Shown piece after piece: positions 59,540 to 64,000 of a DNA stretch of 64,000 nt (positions within the stretch are counted from its first letter, which is position 1; every line of letters begins with the position of its first letter). Location: contig JBCAML010000007.1 of assembly GCA_038503075.1 (NCBI GenBank), positions 2,108,001-2,172,000 of the forward strand. The letters are read 5' to 3'. The notes beneath the pieces are model-generated. The model ran no database searches, was not told the origin of the DNA, and worked only from the letters and a program-made list of their open reading frames with translations. Origin of the DNA: Gyromitra esculenta (lineage: Eukaryota; Ascomycota; Pezizomycetes; Pezizales; Discinaceae). The position numbers and the translations under genes were made by a program.

Positions 59540-62500
59540 ATGGCTGATCAATCCGACGGACCGGTACCGGGCAACGATGCCATCACGAAAAAGCCATCCA
59601 AATTGAAGGTGCTATGGAAGAAGCTGGGTTTGGATGCTGTGACTCTGGTCTTGATGGCAAAGTAGCTAACTATTCCCACGAGGGCCCTCCCCTCTTAACG
59701 ATGCGGCTAAGGTTAACTGTTTGATACAGGGGGGCCCTTCCCCCGACAATATTCACTGCGATGTACCAATCTACCCCCATCGCCAAAACCTATGGCACCC
59801 TGGGGTATCTCGTGACTATTATCGCGACTCTTTCCCTATGTATATTGCCTCGAGCGAAACTGGTGCAATTGACTATTCAAAATCTGGTGTGTAATCTATG
59901 CCTCGGGAGAGCTATAGAGTAGGTAGTCTGACAGTTGCCGCGGTTTGTAGATTGCAATATGCCTTGCAGCCGCGATGAGTCTCTTCGGCATGTGGACGGC
60001 GACTTGCGCTCGTGCCAACAATCCATCTGCGCCCGGCAACCCGTTCAATGGCTCTGCCGCCGCCGTGTCGGCGCTCTGGCTATTCGTGAATATCTGGCTC
60101 GTTAATGTTTTTAGAGCCAAAGCGCCACAATTGGCTATACCGTCCATCATGTACACCATTTTCGCCTCGATCGTTTTCTCCAACGGCGCCCTTTTTGATA
60201 TGGCCAGAGTGATCAGGATCGTTGTTTTGTTGCTGAAAGCTTTTACCACAGGATTTGCAATCTCATTGGCGGTTGGTTTACTGGTGGCTCCGGCGAACTG
60301 TAGGGAGATTTGGTGGAAGGTTTTGGCGGGATACTTGCAGACATCCAAAGCTCTCTTGAGCGAGCAGGTAATTTTCACAATAACCATCCTAAAGAGTAAA
60401 CGTATTGAATTATTTTTAGAGAAACTTTTTGCAACAACACGAGTCTTTGTCCGCCTATTCTCTACCCTCCTCATTAGGTGGGGAAGAGAAACAGCATGGG
60501 CTGCGTCAAAAAGCGCCTGCTATCCCAATCCGACTACTCGCAGTTCTTCAAAAGGCCCACTCCGATCTTTTTGCAAAGCTTTCACTGGAGCTACCTATGG
60601 CCAAACGAGAGATTGCGTATGGTCATTACACGACCGCTGACTTGAGGGAGACGTTCCGGCTGATCCAGGCTACACTTCTCCCATTGCAAGGTATGACGGC
60701 TATTCTGGACATTTTCGACCGTGGGGTTGCAAGAACCGTAGCTGCGGAGGATAGTGAATGCAGAGGGAAGGAGCAATTCGCGGAAGTGATGCGGACGTTA
60801 CATCAACCTTACAGGATGATCGTTGGTATGTGTGATGAGGCTATAGAACATACATTGCTTCTATTGAAACTAAAGCCTTCACCGAAAAGGAAAAAGAGTG
60901 ATGAGGAAGGTGGAGTACGGGTTGCGGGTGATGATGGGTTTAATGAATTACTTGAAGAAAGAGTTCAGCAGTTTTACAGCACGAGAACTGGCGATATCCA
61001 GGAATATTTCAGCACTCAGGGACCCTTGAATGCCGATTCTATATCGGCAGCTGTTGAGAATAAGGATTCTCCAGATACTCTTGATCACACTCAAAGAAGC
61101 CAGCTCTATCTCGTTCTCTTTATGGAATACCTTTTGTACAACGCGGCGCAATCTCTTCTAGACCTCGCGCGCTTTGCGGAAGCTAAAAAGCAAGAAGGAA
61201 TCCTCGACCGAAAACGTCTGGTTTATCCCAACCATAAACGTCTGAAGAAATGGATTTTCTCTAGTGATGGGGGTGACGAGGTTGTTGACGTTTCCGATGT
61301 TGGAGGAACGAGGAAGTCAGGAGTCTATCAGATTGGCCCCATGAAAGATCCGGAGCACCTCCCTGCCTCAAATTCGATGCACAGAATTGGAACCTTCATT
61401 GCATTCGTTAACGGGGTTCTGGGCAGTAGTGACTCTGCCTGGGCATTGCGAGTTGCGTGTGCAACAACGGTTGTGGCCCTTCCAGCATTTTTCCAGGTAT
61501 TTCATCTTCCAAGACGTACAGGGTTAGGGTTGTGCGGCGTTGGTTGATGGCGTGAATTTCCATTTTAGGATAGTTACCTTTTCTTCATAGAGAAAAGACT
61601 CGTCTGGGCAATGATAGTGATTGCCATAGGAATGTCTCCTACGTCCGGAGCTTCGGTGAGATTTCATATATACGATAGAACCCTTTCTCTAAAACGTGGT
61701 GCTAACCAGTATCACCATCACTGAATAGCTCTTGGGTTTTGTAGGAAGAATTGCGGGAACCGTAATTGCTATGGTTTTTGCTTTCATAAATTGGTACATC
61801 GTGGATGGCAAAACTATGTATGCTTCCTTCCCACTGAAATCCTTCGAATACTAGATTTATTCTTACCGTGGTGCGTTTCCAGAGGGGTGATAGTATTTCT
61901 GTGGTTCTTTGTTGCGATGCGTAAATTATACCTAACCCTCTGACGAGTGCATGAGCTGACTGTAGGCTAGAATTCTATTTCATCATCAAGCAGCCGCAGA
62001 CGATCCAGAGCGTTTTCACTGCCATGGTAACGCAAATAATGATAATTGGTAAGTCTTTCTTATGGGATACCAAAAGTAATGACGCTCATGCCGTTTCGAA
62101 GGGTATGAGTTACAAGTACGGAAAATCGGCCGTGCAGCCTCCGAGGCTTCAGGACAACCGGTACTTAGTATTAATTTTATCGGGCCATATCGTATGTATC
62201 AGCCGATGATGTATCAGTCTGTTCTAACCAGGTTCTAGGTCTACTGGTTACCATCGGCGGCCTTGGTGTTGCGTTCTTTTTCACGATTTTTCCATATCCG
62301 GTAACGACAAGGTCTCTAATTCGGAAAGATGTTTCTGGTGCGATTTATCTGCTTGCACGAAGCTATTCAAATGTGATATCGATCGTTCGGATGCGGATAG
62401 ACGGAACCGAAGGATATCTTGAATCCAAGAGAAGCCATGGTCGAACCTTCGAGAAGGAGCGGATAAGACTCATGACAGAGAGTATAATTACGCTTGACGC

Positions 62501-63239
62501 CCTGAGAAAGAATTCAGCTTTTACCGTATTTGAACCGAGCTTGAGGGGGAAATTTCCAAAGGAGCAATACGATACTATTATCGAGGCCTGCGCTAGGTAC
62601 GTTTCTGAGAATTTTAATACGATTTTAAATCGTATTATCTCAACTAACTAGGCGGGTGGGGGAATAGTATTACAAACTACCTTGCAATCATTTCGTATGC
62701 CTCGCGGACATTTACTCACCCATCTAGCAGCAACAAAGCTTGGGTTCACGATCTCTCTGCATTGCTTAAAACAGTGGACCTTCGAAACCACCAAGTGACC
62801 AGTCTGCTTTGCATGTTGTCGACAAGCATCGGGAATGCCCAGCCGTTGCCGCCATTTTTGACAGTTCCAGAACCCTTTCGGTTGTCCAAGCAACTGGAGG
62901 AGAGAGATTCGCAGATCCTTAAGCTTGATCACCTGAAGGAGCCAGGGTAGATTTCATGCTTTTTTTATATCGTACTATGGGCTTATTTTGGTTATACTGA
63001 TATTGGTATGGCTAAATAGTTATATGGCGTTCGCTGTCATGCAAGTAGCTACGTCAATTATGTATGCTGATTTGCAAAAACTTATCCAGTATGTCACACT
63101 GAACCTTGTTTCTACTGATCTTATAGTAAAGTCAACGTTAACTGGTGTTTTGGTACGTCTAGAATGGTTGAATGTCTGGTTGGGCAAGTTGAGTTTCCGC
63201 ACGAATATAACTCCCAGAATTCTTCCTCAGCCTCGTTGA
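59540..63239 (+). CDS. BRE4-like multispan membrane protein (ArAE_2 N-terminal / DUF2421 type)
   Basis: Twelve exons (59540-59661, 59730-59886, 59951-60367, 60420-61496, 61569-61655, 61729-61817, 61883-61920, 61971-62048, 62102-62191, 62239-62596, 62668-62946, 63020-63239) give 1003 residues. A first bundle of about six spans begins KGALPPTIFTAMYQST and includes FGMWTATCARANNPSAPG. A long hydrophilic region of about 350 residues follows, then a second bundle (VWAMIVIAIGMSPTSGAS, GRIAGTVIAMVFAFINWYI) and the C-terminal DUF2421-like part (GYELQVRKIG, FTIFPYPVTTRSLIRKD). This duplicated layout is that of fungal proteins related to yeast Bre4 (brefeldin A sensitivity) and aromatic acid exporters, thought to reside in the ER or plasma membrane. 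The intron at 61921-61970 can be read with a GT donor (chosen) or a GC donor one base earlier, changing one residue. Substrate unknown. Confidence 0.85.
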
Positions 63240-64000
63240 AGAGCAAGGCAGCTTAGAAAAAAAATTACCGGCGTACCTATTTAGTTGGGTTTGATTTAAT
63301 TTATACGCAGGCCAATGAAGTGACCAAATCGGAGTTTTTGGGTTGATGAAAAAAGTATAATATATATAATACTATTATTAATATAAGTTGAAACATGAGA
63401 TAATATATCCTACACTAAGATCGATATCCCTATTCAAAATTAACTTGGCCCTCACGATAGTATCGTTCAGTACGCAAATAGCCCGATTCAAATTGTTCTT
63501 AGCCCGTAAAACCCTTCTTTAATATATGCTGTTGCTTTCAATCCATTTGATGTTGACTCTATCTATTGTAATAAGCTTAAGATCATCATCCATTATTTTG
63601 GCTGATTAATAATTAAGGAGTAACTGAAGACTCTGTGATTGGGTTATTATGGTTGAGATATGCTAAGCATTTTTCTGGTGCTGGGTCATTGTTGTTGTGA
63701 TATTGGGGCGCAGGGAGGAATAGAGGACTCGATTGCTTGTATTGCTTAGGCTTGCTTGCTTGCTAGAGGTGGGCATACGGCCCCTATCTAAATAGCTCTC
63801 TCTCGGGCGCTCGAGTGCCCGTGTGCTCGGGTACCTGTCTCTCAATCATTTCCGACTCCGAAGCCACACCCGTGGAGGCACTCCGTATTAGGAAGCTTCT
63901 CCAACAATTGTGAACAGAAATAGTCCGCGTAATATCCGATGATGAGCGAAGAGAAGCCTTTAGGATGTCCCATATTAAACTAGTAGAAAGAGTCTGGGGA
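63240..64000. other. intergenic region at the right edge
   Basis: AT-rich 3' flank of the BRE4-like gene followed by sequence in which I see no gene. Confidence 0.45.

Noticed and set aside
59896..60474. 192-codon minus-strand open frame
   Set aside because: It lies antisense inside exons 3-4 of the BRE4-like gene, whose own frame has clear family motifs.
1..64000. CRISPR arrays, bacterial operons, Shine-Dalgarno sites, rRNA genes
   Set aside because: None seen; the spliced genes mark this as eukaryotic nuclear DNA.

Overview
The window looks like nuclear DNA of a filamentous ascomycete (Pezizomycotina). Nearly every gene I could assemble is split by short introns of 37-112 bases with GT...AG borders and CTAAC/CTGAC-like branch sites. 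The gene families are typical of such fungi: an NB-ARC/TPR STAND protein, a siderophore transporter, an AA9 polysaccharide monooxygenase, CBM1 and CBM18 modules, a BRE4-like protein and a 'Rhodopsin'-type integral membrane protein. Gene density is low, about one gene per 4-5 kb, with two long stretches (about 28-39.9 kb and 47.9-56.5 kb) in which I find no credible gene. The class within the ascomycetes cannot be fixed by eye. All exon structures were worked out manually from frame continuity, splice sites and family resemblance; where a full model is given, the summed exon length is a multiple of three.

Layout. 1-3265 (-): NLR-like STAND protein (alpha/beta-hydrolase, NB-ARC, TPR), cut at its C-terminus by the left edge. 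3.3-9.2 kb: gene-poor, with a 172-bp MITE-like element and an E-box cluster. 9174-10932 (+): MFS transporter. 11368-12123 (-): hypothetical protein. 13611-14099 (+): four-TM MARVEL-like protein. 15135-16076 (+): NAD(P)-binding atypical SDR. 17040-17855 (+): secreted PEBP-family protein. 19128-19295 (+): tiny secreted peptide candidate. 19816-22487 (-): CorA-like membrane protein fused to ankyrin repeats (at least 11 exons). 24505-25440 (+): rhamnogalacturonan acetylesterase-like SGNH hydrolase. 26483-27986 (-): seven-TM Rhodopsin/PTH11-like protein. 28-39.9 kb: gene desert with a second MITE, a 53-bp inverted repeat and a tRNA-like remnant. 39919-40864 (+): CBM18 chitin-binding protein. 41267-43358 (-): siderophore-type MFS transporter. 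44844-46013 (-): AA9 LPMO. 47065-47881 (-): CBM1 fused to a truncated GH5 endoglucanase. 47.9-56.5 kb: second desert with degenerate minisatellites. 56474-58488 (+): sugar transporter. 59540-63239 (+): BRE4-like (ArAE_2/DUF2421-type) membrane protein.

Working together. There is no tight biosynthetic cluster. A loose theme is plant cell wall and carbohydrate use: pectin side-chain deacetylation (24.5 kb), oxidative and hydrolytic cellulose modules (45-48 kb) and a sugar transporter (56.5 kb). Iron uptake (41-43 kb) and chitin binding (40 kb) lie close by. The most unusual items are the precise in-frame loss of the N-terminal two thirds of the GH5 barrel while CBM1, linker and promoter remain; the AA9 enzyme, whose catalytic His1 sits behind a Lys-Arg site and whose conserved second-sphere His reads as Gln; and a GC-AG intron inside the NLR gene.
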